A DNA stretch of 64,000 nucleotides from Hygrophila difformis (lineage: Eukaryota; Streptophyta; Magnoliopsida; Lamiales; Acanthaceae): NCBI GenBank assembly GCA_030278955.1, contig JAOANR010000006.1:11307915-11371914 (forward strand), in the 5' to 3' direction. Made by a program: the position numbers and the translations under genes. Each line of letters starts with the position of its first letter. The stretch's first letter is position 1. Shown here in pieces: positions 34,652 through 45,399 of this stretch. A model generated the notes under the pieces. It was not told the origin of the DNA and did not search any database. It was given only the letters and a program-made list of their open reading frames with translations.

Positions 34652-35022
34652 CGAGATGTATTCAATCAAGAGTCTATAGAATTTTCTTGGACTATAAAAT
34701 TTGAGTGTTTTCAATCTAGACTTTATATTTTTTTTAAAAAAAATAAAATTCATAAAGTATTCAATACAAATTTGAAAAAGTCTTAAAAAAAACTTTAGTT
34801 ATTCAAAAGTATATTGACCTTTAAGACTACATAATTTTTAATAGGTTCTCTTAAAAAAATATAAATGTAAAATCTCTCCAAATAACAAAAGATTTGTACG
34901 GATTCTTTACAACGTGAAGACTATATAATGTCAACCAATTTTACCTGGAGTCTATAGATTTTTTAAATCTACCGATTTTTTAAAGTCCAAAAAATTGTAA
35001 CAAAGTTTCAGTTGAATACACC
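34652..35022. mobile_element. Diverged MITE related to 13410-13805
   Basis: Left GATGTATTCAATCAAGAGTC and right CAGTTGAATACACC are degraded versions of the GGGTGTATTCAATC termini. Internal AAAGTCTTAAAAAAAAC-type tracts correspond to those of the 13.4-kb copy. Confidence 0.6.
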
Positions 35023-35312
35023 TTAGTAAAGTTAGCTGATTACTCTTCATGATATTTGACCCACCAAATAAAAACTTCTAGATCCGCCATTGGATATGAT
35101 CATCTTGTCATTAACAGTGTTGATCAATTTAGCAATACAAGAGGAATACGAAACAGCTCAATAATAGTATCACATATGTTTCTTCCCTCTTATTAAACAC
35201 GCACATAAACTAAACTCAAAAAAGCAAGACGCATTTATACGTGTCTCTCTTGCTTTTTTTTTTTCTTTTCTTTTACACACGAATTACGGATATTAGTAGT
35301 AGTAGCAGCAGA

Positions 35313-35350
<38 letters not shown>

Positions 35351-35504
35351 ACATGCATGTAACATGTCGGCATATAGTTACAGTACTATTTATATAATTC
35401 TAGGGTAAATAGGTAGATTATGTACTATATTACTGAACATGCAGGGAAGAACCTTATTCCGGCCGCCATAGTATTGGTATTTGGTACGAAGCTTGGCAGT
35501 GACA
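35023..35504. other. Intergenic, 3' flank of the minus-strand phylloplanin-like gene
   Basis: A (TA)n microsatellite lies at about 35312-35348. GCAGGGAAGAACCTTATTC-type sequence near 35441-35460 also occurs inverted after the 29-kb gene (AAGGTTCTTCCCTGCATG), so the 3' UTR was duplicated too. Confidence 0.6.
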
Positions 35505-36017
35505 TCAACACGTAAAGTTCCAACTAAATATAATGGGAATGACACCATCTGGAAGTGGTGGAAATGTTGGTAGTGGTGATGATGGGGGAAGTGAGAGGTC
35601 GTTTGAGCGGTAGAACCCGAATATATGAGTGGCACAACCAGCAACAGGAAGACGGATACAGACGCGACATGTGAGATATGGACCTGATGGAAATGGAAGA
35701 AAAAAAGGCCCTCCGGGAGCAACAAAAGTAAAGGCTCCGGTGGCATCGGTAGTGGTTGTGGCAATAATTACTGTAATGCCAAATAAAGTATTAGTGCATC
35801 TAAGTAGGGCAGTTGCCCCGACAAGTGGAGGCGATCCTGGCACGCAGTTTCCGGTGGTGGTGCAACAAACTCGGCCAGTCAGCAGGGAGCTATAATTGGG
35901 AGCAATAATGGTGGTTTGTGCATTGGCGAATGGAGCAGCTGTTGCAACGAGCACGAGAAGAAGCCCGGCGGCGGCGAAGATGTGAAAGGAAACTGGGGAG
36001 TTATTCTGAGAAGCCAT
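35505..36017 (-). CDS. Secreted Ole e 1/phylloplanin-like protein
   Basis: Single exon on the minus strand, 170 residues, ATG at 36017 just after the conserved leader. Residues 1-33 are a signal peptide (LLLVLVATAAPFANA). The domain at about 46-135 has LLTGRVCCTTTGNC, GSPPLVGA, LLRC, TTTTDATGAF, TCRVCIRLPVAGC. The TDAxGxF turn and spaced Cys are typical of Ole e 1-like/phylloplanin proteins. A short Pro/Ser-rich segment (about 147-161) precedes the C-terminus. It lacks the N-terminal Pro tract of the other two genes, so it may be closest to the ancestral form. It lies in the inverted duplicated unit. The likely role is a secreted surface or wall protein; known phylloplanins inhibit fungal pathogens, but activity cannot be inferred for this copy. 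Confidence 0.75.
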   Translation of the reverse strand: MASQNNSPVSFHIFAAAGLLLVLVATAAPFANAQTTIIAPNYSSLLTGRVCCTTTGNCVPGSPPLVGATALLRCTNTLFGITVIIATTTTDATGAFTFVAPGGPFFLPFPSGPYLTCRVCIRLPVAGCATHIFGFYRSNDLSLPPSSPLPTFPPLPDGVIPIIFSWNFTC

Positions 36018-36148
36018 GTAGTGTATGCTGCTGATTATAACAAATTAATGAAAAGGAATTTTTTTTTTTATTTTTATTTTTTGGATTTAATTTATATATT
36101 TGATTTGTGAGATGGAGAGTGCATGGCAAAAGTGAAGAAGAAGCTCCG
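36018..36148 (-). other. 5' leader of the minus-strand phylloplanin-like gene
   Basis: Read on the minus strand, GAGCTTCTTCTTCAC and CCATCTCACAAATCAAAT match the leaders at 16.93 and 29.09 kb. Confidence 0.6.
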
Positions 36149-36156
36149 TATTTATA
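36149..36156 (-). promoter_or_regulatory. TATA box of the minus-strand phylloplanin-like gene
   Basis: TATAAATA on the minus strand, followed by the conserved CTTCTTCTTCA leader. It is 132-139 bases before the ATG. Confidence 0.7.
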
Positions 36157-37670
36157 GATGGACGGACGATGTCAAGAGTGACTTCTCTAGTTCTCTTACG
36201 TGAGAGCCCCCAGCTATTTCACTACATGTTGATATATAGTTTTTAATTACATGAATAATGCTTGAATTGAAGTTGGAACTTGCAGTTTCCGATCCTTTGC
36301 CAATTGCCAACCTCTGACCTTTTTGTTTATACAGACGGACTAATAATAACGCATTAACACCTCTTCATTGTTTCTTCTTCAAATTGTTTCTATTGGAGGT
36401 TAGTTGGGAATTACTAATGAATATATTAATGGTGTGTAATCATCTCGGTAATCCTACGGTCACAATGAAAGTTACCATTGCCAAATTTGTCAACTGTCGG
36501 ATGTCCAACGAGGTTTTATAATTATATGATGTTCAAATATATATAATATTGTTAATTTAAATTTCCTCAATTCATTGCGATATATATTAAACATTTCTTC
36601 GCTCCTAGTGGGATTGTCAACTTTTTTGCATATATTAAAATTTCAAAAATAGTACAAGTTATTATTAGTGTAAATGAATGAAGTACAAACCTTACACCCA
36701 TGCCTCTAACTTCTAAGGCGGCATTTGGTCGGATAGAAAAATATCTTGTTAGTAGAAATATTATTACCAACAATTTAGATTGGTGCGCATATATGATATA
36801 CCAAAAAAAATTCATTCTTATAACCTTTTAAGATCTATGCAGCATTTCGATGTTTTTTGGATTCCAGTAAAAGTTAAACTTATGCTCTATAGGATAATAT
36901 TTCATTAATAACATTTAAAAAAATAAAAAAAAAAACTCTAGATCAATCAAATTTTGGTTGAGCATTTATTGAAGCATTTAGCAAATTCATCACCTACAAG
37001 GTTATATAAATCACTTATAAGGTCGTAGACATCACACGGTAGGGAGGTATGGCAGATCAAGGTACATCATTTATAAGATTGTATATATAAATCACTTATA
37101 AGGTCATAGACATTACTTTGTGCTGAGACATCCCTTCATGGATCTAGTTCACTTATAAGATTGTAGGCACTACTTGATAGAATAGCATCAATTCTTGTGT
37201 TTGACACATCATACACTACTAGAAAAAATTATGGATTTGGTATCTAAAACTATGATAGTTAACGATCATCGGTTGACAAAACCGTGGTAACTAACAAATT
37301 TCAGTTGCAAATTCGGTCGCTAACCTCATTAGTGACCAGATCTTATAAAAAATATTCGGTCGCTATAATAGAAAATTCTTGTAGTGATGGGTGCAATTCA
37401 AAACCTGCACCTAAGCCATACCATTCTTAACAGACATTGCAGTTGCAAATATAACAATAACTCCTAATTATGGAGTATTTAATATGAATATGTATATATG
37501 TAGCAATCAAAGTCTTATAACATCGGCAATGGAAGTAAAGGATGATTTGAGTATATGTTTCTATTTAACCCTAAGATGAAGCATTTTGGGGGTGTCCAAA
37601 ACTAAAACTATATGTGGACTTAATTTAAAACGGACAATATTATAGCTGTTTGTGGGAGGTCCTCATGTCC
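36157..37670 (-). repeat. Inverted copy of the duplicated unit upstream region
   Basis: Blocks shared with the upstream regions at 15.7-16.9 and 27.4-29.0 kb appear in reverse order and orientation: GGCAATTGGCAAAGGATCGG, GGTAACTTTCATTGTGACCG, CCACTAGGAGCG, and the 37.5-37.67 kb block with an empty site for the foldback element. It is interrupted by a small CACTA MITE (37214-37386). A further partial inverted copy of the GCATTTGGTCGGATAG block is at about 38.08-38.17 kb. Confidence 0.65.
37214..37386. mobile_element. Small CACTA-type MITE
   Basis: 173 bp with ends CACTACTAGAAAAAATT and AAAATTCTTGTAGTG. Outside are ATA and ATG, an imperfect 3-bp duplication. The interior has CGGTCGCTA repeats. 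Confidence 0.65.
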
Positions 37671-38511
37671 GTGCGATTGGTTTGAGGGGATGATTTAGTA
37701 AAGGAAAAAATATAAAAGAAAAGAAAAGAAAAGAAAGGGGAACAAAAGTAAATAAACCATTGTTTTTATTTTGGAGTACTCATTTTACTACTCCCAGATA
37801 ATGTATCAGAGAAATACTAAAACATGAACACTTCTTTTTTTCTTGCGAAACCCAAGTCAGATAAAAGAGTGGTAGGAATCCATGTTATAAAAATTATAAA
37901 GAGATAAAAGAGAGAGATTCAAAAAAAAACTCAACCTAAAAGTTGAAAAATATGAACTTGACCACTTTGGCTGCAGATATTTATCCCAAAAGAAAAACAT
38001 TTAGATTGTCAAATTTTATGCATGCATTTACTTTTTTAAAACAGGGTACAATGTATTATTGATATAAATGAATTGAAGTTGTCAAAAGTTGCATGCATGC
38101 CTCTAAGCCAGCATTTGGTCGGATAGGACGAATCTTTTATTGTCGGTGGAGATATTATTATCAAGAATAGAGTAATATATACCGGTGAGTAATCAAATTA
38201 ATTTTTATATATATTTCATAGCTTTATTGGCTGTGGAATATAAAATAAATAAATATACGTATTATTTTTAATTAAGTTTAGTTATTTAGGAACACGGCCG
38301 ATTTTAGTATATCTATATAATTTATGTCATAAATAATTATACGGGTGTGAGTGGCGGTTTTCAATTGAATAATTGAATTTAATTTTAAGAGCAGGGTCAT
38401 GTTTTGGTATTTTTAATTTTCTTTTTTTATAAATATATCCGTGTATAAGTAATAAATAAATGAGTTTATTGATTCAACTTCCAATATGTGTAGGATAGAA
38501 GTTTGAGCTAA
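37671..38511. other. Gene-free stretch before Helitron 5
   Basis: It contains GAAAAGAAAAGAAAAG-type purine runs near 37.71 kb, a possible decayed SINE (about 37835-37930, minus) and the partial inverted unit at 38.08-38.17 kb. No gene is supported. Confidence 0.4.
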
Positions 38512-38674
38512 TCCTTTATAACATATAAAGTAATAACTTTCTACACACACACACTTTCCCTCCACTTTTATTTTCCCCACCCAAACAATTTTTTAATACT
38601 TTCTCTTTCACCCACTAAAACAACCACTTTCAACATTAAATAAAGAAGAATGACATGGAAATTGTCATCCATTC

Positions 38675-38682
38675 TATAAATA
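38675..38682 (+). promoter_or_regulatory. TATA box of the Helitron 5 gene
   Basis: TATAAATA follows CATCCATTC. It is about 400 bases before the main ATG, with two leader introns between. Confidence 0.5.
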
Positions 38683-39077
38683 TAGGCTCTCCCATACCAT
38701 GAAGCTGTCGAGACCAAGCTTCCATTTTTCAAGCTTCCAGCCCACTTTCCTTTTCAACTTCTCCCCAAGCATCACTTTCATAATCTTCCGCCGTTGTTCT
38801 CCACCCTTCGGCAAGCCCTAGCGGTAGCGGATCTTGTCACATGATCGAAGAAATATGCCACAAAGGTAGCGCATTTCATCTTCACTCCAGATTACTTTTT
38901 TCTTTCTTTGTTGGTGATTATGTTTATCTTATCTAACCCGTTGTTTCTTTCCTTGGCAGGATTGAATAATAAACATTTTTGCTGAGGTATTATGAATATC
39001 CACTGCTTTGTACCTTTGTTCATTGTGTCTTTGCGCACTGTTTTTACGTTTTTTTTTCTGCATCTATTCTAGATTCA

Positions 39078-39566
39078 ATGGCGAATGAAACTGGAAGCTG
39101 GGTACACGAGCTCAAACAGTACACAACCGTTTTCTTCCCCAAGGGTGCAAAGGCTGTTGAATTTAAACAGTTCCTGTTGAGTATTCGCAATGGTCGTGGA
39201 CTACCATGGGCGACCACTGACCTTGAAGTCATCGATGCAGCTTTGTTCTTCTTGACTCGTGTTCATTCGCAAGTAAACGTGTATTTGGCCGCCAGCGAGA
39301 TTTCATTCGAGATGAAAGGTGTGCTGCATCGGATGAAGGACATACGAACCAGATGGAGTGAATCATTTTCTGAAGATTCTACGATGCTCCCTCTACCAAC
39401 TTCCGTTTTTGATTCAATAGTGTCGCACATGGAGGTCATTTGCAGCTACCTGCATGATGTTTATTTCCGTCAGGCGACGCCTCTTTTATCTGAATATGAA
39501 ATTGTTTGGTTCGAGTCGATTAGGAGTCGGCTTATACTATTATCAATCAAATATGATGAAGTTTGA
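39078..39566 (+). CDS. Unidentified 162-residue protein carried by Helitron 5
   Basis: The ATG follows an acceptor TTCTAG at 39071-39072. Two leader introns are visible: 38866-38959 (AAAG-GTAGCG to TTGGCAG) and 38987-39072 (GAG-GTATTA to TTCTAG). The joined leader has a 16-codon upstream frame (ATG at 38841) that stops at the end of leader exon 2. The protein is acidic and helical-looking: it begins MANETGSWVHELKQY and has VIDAALFFLTRVHSQVNVYL, then VSHMEVICSYLHDVYFRQ. There is no signal peptide or membrane segment. The VIDAALFFLT segment faintly recalls the N-terminal region of late-blight R1-type resistance proteins, but I cannot confirm this. The open frame, TATA box and normal introns suggest a gene captured whole or nearly so; it ends at a TGA at 39564-39566. 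Confidence 0.5.
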   Translation: MANETGSWVHELKQYTTVFFPKGAKAVEFKQFLLSIRNGRGLPWATTDLEVIDAALFFLTRVHSQVNVYLAASEISFEMKGVLHRMKDIRTRWSESFSEDSTMLPLPTSVFDSIVSHMEVICSYLHDVYFRQATPLLSEYEIVWFESIRSRLILLSIKYDEV

Positions 39567-40354
39567 TTATTGAAACCCTATGTCTTTCTTTTTCGTTTTT
39601 TTAAATTCGAAGTTGCAATTGGTCTTATAAATTGTGGCATCTACTTTCTTACCATTGTTACATGGAAACATTATTCTTCATTCGCTTTAACCGACCTAAA
39701 ATCAAATCAACAAATATACAACAATATTGCTACACCGGACGTGACATGTGTTTGTATGTCTACCTATCCTAAATTACCTTAATATGAGTTGTTATCCAAT
39801 GCAACAATGCCTTTTCGATATGTCTAAAATACAACCGATTATTTCTCTATATTTGTAAAATAATCCAGAGAGTTTTGCCATTACCGTGTTTAAGTCGGTG
39901 TCTTAAATCCTTACTTTAATCTTGACGGTTCACTGTGTTGTAAGAAAATTGCATACTTAATCCATCAATCATAACAATTTCGTAATAAGTTTCTTCGAAT
40001 AATATGGTCCCATCTATCTATACAATATGTATGTGCTCAAGAAAAAATAGATTCTTGGTGGCTCTGTCAAAATAATGGTTTTCGTGTTGTCGATTCTTTT
40101 TTAAACTGCTTTTGATATTTGCATGGTTGGTCCTTTATCTTTTGCATTGTGTTGTTATTACATAGTGCACTCTATTTAAATTATTTTTCACACAAAATAA
40201 AATATGGTTATGTTTATAAAGAACGTGATCCCTTCATTTTTTGAATCCATTCGCGCTCGACAAACGAGTTGCCTTGAGCAGCTTGGCGTGATAAAGTGGC
40301 CGACTATTGACCTTCCCAATAATATGTGGTCATTATTTACTCTAACCCTTCTAC

Positions 40355-42270
40355 TTGCCGACCCTCACCTCCAATGAATTTGGTATGACACTCTAACCCT
40401 ATTAGGGTTTGTATGTAGTGTTTGATTGTAATAATGATACCATGTCACATCCGTCTCATGTTATTGGTCACTTGAATTTTTGGTTTTTTTTTTTTTTTTT
40501 TTTTTGGATGGTGATTTTTGGTTGTGTATGCGGTAAACCACTTGCACAAGGTAAGCTACTAAGTGTTCCTCTTCCCAATACATGACAATTATTTCAACCA
40601 AGACCTACATACATCAATATAATGTGACCCCATTCAAATTGAAATGAATCCCCTTCACGCCCATAATATAAGCCAAATACCAATTATGGTTTCTAGCATT
40701 GGTTTTTGATATAAAATATGTCTTCTAAGATCAAGATATATACTTAGAGGATATAATTTTTTTTTTAAATTATCACCCTTTATCATCATTTTTTTTAATA
40801 TCATTTTATGATTATTACGAATATCTATTTTCGGATAGTAAATTAACATGAATACCCAAACAAAATAAATATCTATATACATCAAAAAAAAATATCACTC
40901 CATTCAAATTGAAGTGAATTGCCTAAACGCCCATAATATAATATAACCTAAACACCAATGAATTGCCGACCCTCACCTCCAATTGAATTTGGTATGACAC
41001 TCTAACCCTATTAGGGTTTGTATGTAGTGTTTGAGTGTAATAATGATACCATGTCACATCCGTCTCATGTTATTGGTCACTTGGAATTTTGGTTGTATTC
41101 GGTAAACCACTTGCACAAGGTAAGCTACTAAGTGTTTCTCTTCCCAATTCATGACAATTATTTCAAACAATATCCACATACGTCAATATAATGTGACCCC
41201 ATTCAAATTGAAATGGATCTCCTTCACGCCCATAATATAAGCTAAATACCAATTAATAAGTATTCACTTTTTTTTAATCATGATCACTATTCGATTGAGA
41301 TTTTGTGACTCATGTAACAAAATATTCGAAACATTATGGTTTCTAACATTGGTTTTTGATATAAAATATGTCTTCTAAGATCAAGATATATACTTGGAGG
41401 ATATAAATTTTTTTTATTTAGATTATCACCCTTTATCATCATTTTTTTTAAATATCATTTTATGATTATTACGACTATCTATTTTGGAATAGTAAATTAT
41501 CATGAATACCCAAACAAAATGAATATCTATATACATCAAAAAAAAAATATCACTCCATTCAAATTGAAGTGAATTGCCTAAACGCCCATAATATAATATA
41601 ACCTAAACACCAATGAATTGCCGACCCTCACCTCCAATTGAATTTGGTATGACACTCTAACCGTATTAGGGTTTGTATGTAGTGTTTGAGTGTAATAATG
41701 ATACCATGTCACATCCGTCTCATGTTATTGGTCACTTGGATTTTTGGTTGTATTCGGTAAACCACTTGCACAAGGTAAGCTACTAAGTGTTTCTCTTCCC
41801 AATTCATGACAATTATTTCAAACAATATCCACATGCGTCAATATAATGTGACCCCATTCAAATTGAAATGGATATCCTTCACGCCCATAATATAAGCTAA
41901 ATACCAATTAATAAGTATTCACTTTTTTTTAATCATGATCACTATTCGATTGAGTTTTTGTGACTCATGTAACAAAATATACAAAACATTATGGTTTCTA
42001 ACATTGGTTTTTGATATAAAATATGTCTTCTAAGATCAAGATATATACTTGGAGGATATAAATTTTTTTTTATTTAAATTATCACCCTTTATCGTCATTT
42101 TTTTTAATATCATTTTATGATTATTACGACTATCTATTTTGGGATAGTAAATTATCATGAATACCCAAACAAAATGAATATCTATATACATCAAAAAAAA
42201 TATCACTCCATTCAAATTGAAGTGAATTGCCTAAACGCCCATAATATAATATAACCTAAACACCAATGAA
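40355..42270 (+). repeat. Three tandem ~610-655-bp repeats inside Helitron 5
   Basis: Units begin TTGCCGACCCTCACCTCCAA at 40355, 40963 and 41618. Each contains CTCTAACC(C/G)TATTAGGG, CACATCCGTCTCATGTTATT, GTAAACCACTTGCACAAGG and ends CCTAAACACCAATGAAT. The first unit is shorter, mainly because it lacks the ATTAATAAGTATTCAC segment, and carries a T-rich run. Units 2 and 3 are nearly identical. Confidence 0.9.
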
Positions 42271-43249
42271 TAAATTTTCACATTTTTGGTATCATGATCA
42301 CTAATTCGTTTGATCCATACAATTATTGTTTTCAAACGATATGGTATTCTCACTATGTGGCCATTTTTGCACTAGAATCCTATTTACAAACCTACTTTCA
42401 CAACCAATGGAAATGTTGCTTGTGCAAATTAGTTTCCTTATACCCTAAGGGAGTTATCCGCACAATAGTTTCCTACACAAAACCATCGAGTGTTTGTCTT
42501 CCCAATACATGACAAATATTTTATATAAACCTACACTGATCACGTGTTAAGTGTCATCATTTGATTCTTACTTTTATTCCATAACCATAACCTAGCTTGT
42601 GATGGCTAGCTTTCCTGATCGATTTTATATTAAAACTCCAATCACATTGGGTTGAGCTCATTTTGGTTTAAGCTTTGTTCGTAGGGTTTTAGAGAAATAA
42701 TGAACACGCATGCAAACCTCTAATCCTCGAGAAGTGTTACAAAACATATGAATTTTGTTGGTAATTGCGACATTGTTTTCCATGTGATTTGTTTTCAAAA
42801 ATCAAGTGTTTTGAACTTTGTGCTTGTGTAGATCATTTGTTGTGTTCATTTGTTGTGATTCTTCTCATATTGGCGGACTGTCCGTAATGGAAAACTAAGT
42901 CAATTTCGGCATCTCATTTTGTTTTTTGAAAGTTGGTTCTTCTCAATTTATTAGTTTATTATTGGATGGGAACATTAATTTTTATTTTACATAGAGTTTA
43001 AAAAATTTAATTGTATCCATGCAAAAAACCTTATAAACTGATTATTTAATAAACGGACAGTATATGAATTTATAAGATTTGTGTTTGATTTTCAATATAT
43101 ATTAAGTTGTTTGACAATTTTTTAAATGGTTTTTCCTGTGTTTAATATTTGTCGGACACTTTTGCCTTCTATAATTCAGAAATTAATCGATTCAATTTAT
43201 GAGTTATATAACAAATGTTTTGTTAGGAAAAACGAAAACCTTATAAAAT
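42271..43249. other. Helitron 5 right part, no gene seen
   Basis: A short frame at 42294-42512 has no recognisable domain. The rest is AT-rich non-coding sequence up to the terminal hairpin. Confidence 0.4.
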
Positions 43250-43284
43250 CCGCGGGTACCGCGGGTGAAAATACTAGTATTGTA

Positions 43285-43357
43285 TAATAGGAGGTTCGAA
43301 TTCCTATTTAACTCCTCCATCTCTTTCCTTTATTTCTTTTTAGTTTGTATGGTATGA
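43285..43357 (+). repeat. SINE fragment
   Basis: Box B GGTTCGAATTCC and body TTTTTAGTTTGTATGGTATG are of the local SINE family. The 5' end is missing, cut at the Helitron 5 border. The 3' part is interrupted by the hAT element at 43366. Confidence 0.55.
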
Positions 43358-43365
43358 CCTCCTAT

Positions 43366-44014
43366 CAGGGCCGGCCCTGGGCATGGGCCAAAGGTGCCAT
43401 GGCCCAGGGCCCATATTGAATAGGGGCCCAATTTTTTTTTATAAATAATAATATAAAAATAATAAAATATATTTTTATTATAAATAATGTTGCTTAATTT
43501 GATTTCTAGATCTCTTTATTTCAAATATTCTAACCATTCATTTTAATTTAGCAATATTTTTTCAATTCCATCCTAACTCATTTTTTAATTTATTTTTGAA
43601 AATTTCCAATTTTAAATTAGTGGATGAAAAGGAAAATTACCCTAAAACCTAATTCTTGTCCATGAGAAAGTTCATCATTATTCTTTCAAGTGTTGTTGCT
43701 CTATGTTCTTTTTTCACTTGATTTATTTTTTAAGTTGGAAATTCATATTGCCTAAAAATTATTTTTATAGATGTCAAAATGTAAGGAGAAAATGTGGTTC
43801 GAATTTAGAAAATTATAAAAAGCTATTGGAAAATATATTTTTATAGATCAAACACTACAAGAATTTTTGTTTTAGTGATGTAAAAAATTTAGTAGAAAAT
43901 CTTAAAATTTGTTCAGAATTTGCGACTAAAATTCATTAGTATTTTAGCAACCGAATTCCAAAATTCTCTTGAAGAAGTTTGCCCAGGGCCCATAGAATCT
44001 CAGGAACGGCCCTG
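43366..44014. mobile_element. hAT non-autonomous element with exact 8-bp duplication
   Basis: Ends CAGGGCCGGCCCTGGGC (left) and CAGGGCCGTTCCTGAGA (right, reversed) with CCTCCTAT at 43358-43365 and 44015-44022. An 8-bp duplication and CAGGG termini identify a hAT element. The 649-bp interior is AT-rich and has no transposase. It includes a stray CACTACAAGAATTTTTG near 43854, possibly a fragment of a CACTA end. Confidence 0.9.
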
Positions 44015-44245
44015 CCTCCTATTATTTATTTTGTAAAAAAATGTGTTTTAATTGAAAAAAAAAAGAAAAAGAAAAACACTATCAATGCGTATGTACTTAA
44101 ATACTTCAATCTTCGATCTTGAGAAATTAAATGAGATTAGCTAATAACCCAGATCCACTAAATATTTATTTTAAAAAACATGCTGCAAAGTACAACCCCG
44201 GCCCAGCCGGCCAGCCAAAATGACTTCTATTATTTCCTTGACAGT

Positions 44246-44366
44246 TGGGCTGTTTGGATGACAGCATATTGACCAGCATATAGCATATTGGAAGAGCATA
44301 TTGTCTCACAGTTCTCTCTCCGAATCTGCTATCTGCTAGCGGATCCGCTGACTCCCAAACATCCCC
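44246..44366. mobile_element. Short MITE with GGGCTGTTTGG-like ends
   Basis: Left TGGGCTGTTTGGATG and right CCCAAACATCCCC are inverted. AGT lies on both outer sides. The ends resemble those of Tourist/PIF-Harbinger MITEs, though the 3-bp flank is not the usual TWA. Its interior has repeated GCATATTG motifs. Confidence 0.45.
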
Positions 44367-44859
44367 AGTATGTTTTTTTGCAAAGCCGAAGCCAGAGAAG
44401 AAACCTTCACAGTATTGTAGCTTCAAAACTTTTAGATAATTATTATCTAAAAAAAATAAAACAGCGCCATGAACGATTTTTTTTCCCTTTATGTTTTAAT
44501 ATAATAACATCACATGCATGTATATTTATAGCTAGCATATACTTTATTAATTCTGAAAGTATACTATTATATTATTATTATTATAATTATATTATTAATT
44601 AATTTTTTAAATTTTACTTATTATTCAAATTTTTATTAAAATCATACTTATTTTATATTTTCAAAATATACATTTATTGTATAGGAGAACGGAGTATGTT
44701 TTATACGGGTGTCAGAAACCTGTCTCTGCTGATTCATTTTAAGCCGTAAACAGATTTGCATTCAGAAGAAATTATGGACAGTGCCATGGCAGGTCCTGAC
44801 AATACTCTTTTTTGCCAGCCGCCAAAATTCCTCAACTTTTGTACCCGAAAAGGCATAAA
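44367..44859. other. Gene-free stretch left of the MULE region
   Basis: AT-rich sequence with an (ATT)n patch near 44563-44600. The left end of the Mutator-like element probably lies here or nearby, but I found no TIR or duplication that could be paired, since the right end is outside the window. Confidence 0.35.
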
Positions 44860-45190
44860 AACCCCTGGTTCGTGGTGTGGTTCGTGTACGAACCATGTTA
44901 ATAACCACGATCCATTGGATTAATTAATAAGGGTGATTAAGGATGACTGGTTCGTCTTCAGCGGCATGGACCGTCCACGGTCCCTTTGTGTTGAAGACGA
45001 ACCACGGGTCCACGTGGCTATGGATTCGTGATTTTTTAGATTGACCACGGTCCATGTGGTTCTTGCACGAACCATTGCCCAGATGTGGGGCTGGATTTAT
45101 TCCCCATCAGACATTGGGAAACGGGAAAGTGGTTCGGTCATTGAAGTGGTTCTTATACGAACCTTGTATTATTATCCCGACCCAGGCATG
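44860..45190. repeat. Cluster of GGTTCGTG/CACGAACC motifs, left
   Basis: GGTTCGTG, TACGAACC, GACGAACC, CACGAACC and related GGTTCTTxxACGAACC arrangements occur about a dozen times on both strands, with CCACGGTCC as a second recurring word. The cluster precedes the inferred transcription start of the MULE transposase gene. Such dense, bidirectional words could be transposase-binding or subterminal repeats. Confidence 0.55.
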
Positions 45191-45239
45191 GTGGACATAA
45201 TTTATTCCTGACCACCCACCATGGATGAAACCAATAAAT

Positions 45240-45399
45240 TTGGATATAGAGCTTATACTCTTCTCTTTCATTTGCACTGTCCAACATTCATTTTTAACAA
45301 GAGAAATTTATAAGGGAAAGAAGATTTATCTTGCGCATCTTGGGAGCATCCAGTGAGACAAAGTATTGAAGAATTAAGGCTCCAGGGCACGACGTCTCC
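45240..45399 (+). promoter_or_regulatory. Inferred promoter and non-coding first exon of the MULE transposase gene
   Basis: A weak TATA-like GGATATAGAGC at about 45241 is followed by CTTCTCTTTCATTTGCAC and, ending at 45399, sequence stopping at CGTCTCC, then a good donor GTAAGA (45400). The first acceptor upstream of the transposase ATG is ATTCAG at 57923-57928. I infer that this leader exon is spliced to it across the LTR element. No transcript data are available. Confidence 0.4.

Larger units (their letters stand above)
38512..43277 (+). mobile_element. Helitron 5 (4.8 kb, plus strand) carrying a spliced gene
   Basis: Starts TCCTTTATAACATATAAAG at 38512 after an A. Ends in a hairpin CCGCGG-GTA-CCGCGG (43250-43264), then GTGAAAATA and CTAG (43274-43277) before a T. 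All Helitron features are present but no Rep/helicase is encoded. Cargo: a promoter-to-stop gene (38675-39566) and a tandem array of ~650-bp units (40355-42270). Its 5' terminus, with CACACACACACTTTCCC, resembles that of Helitron 4, so the two may be moved by the same autonomous partner. Confidence 0.75.

Noticed and set aside
40355..42270. CRISPR-like regular repeats
   Set aside because: The units are long (~650 bp) and contiguous with no spacers, and the genome is plant.
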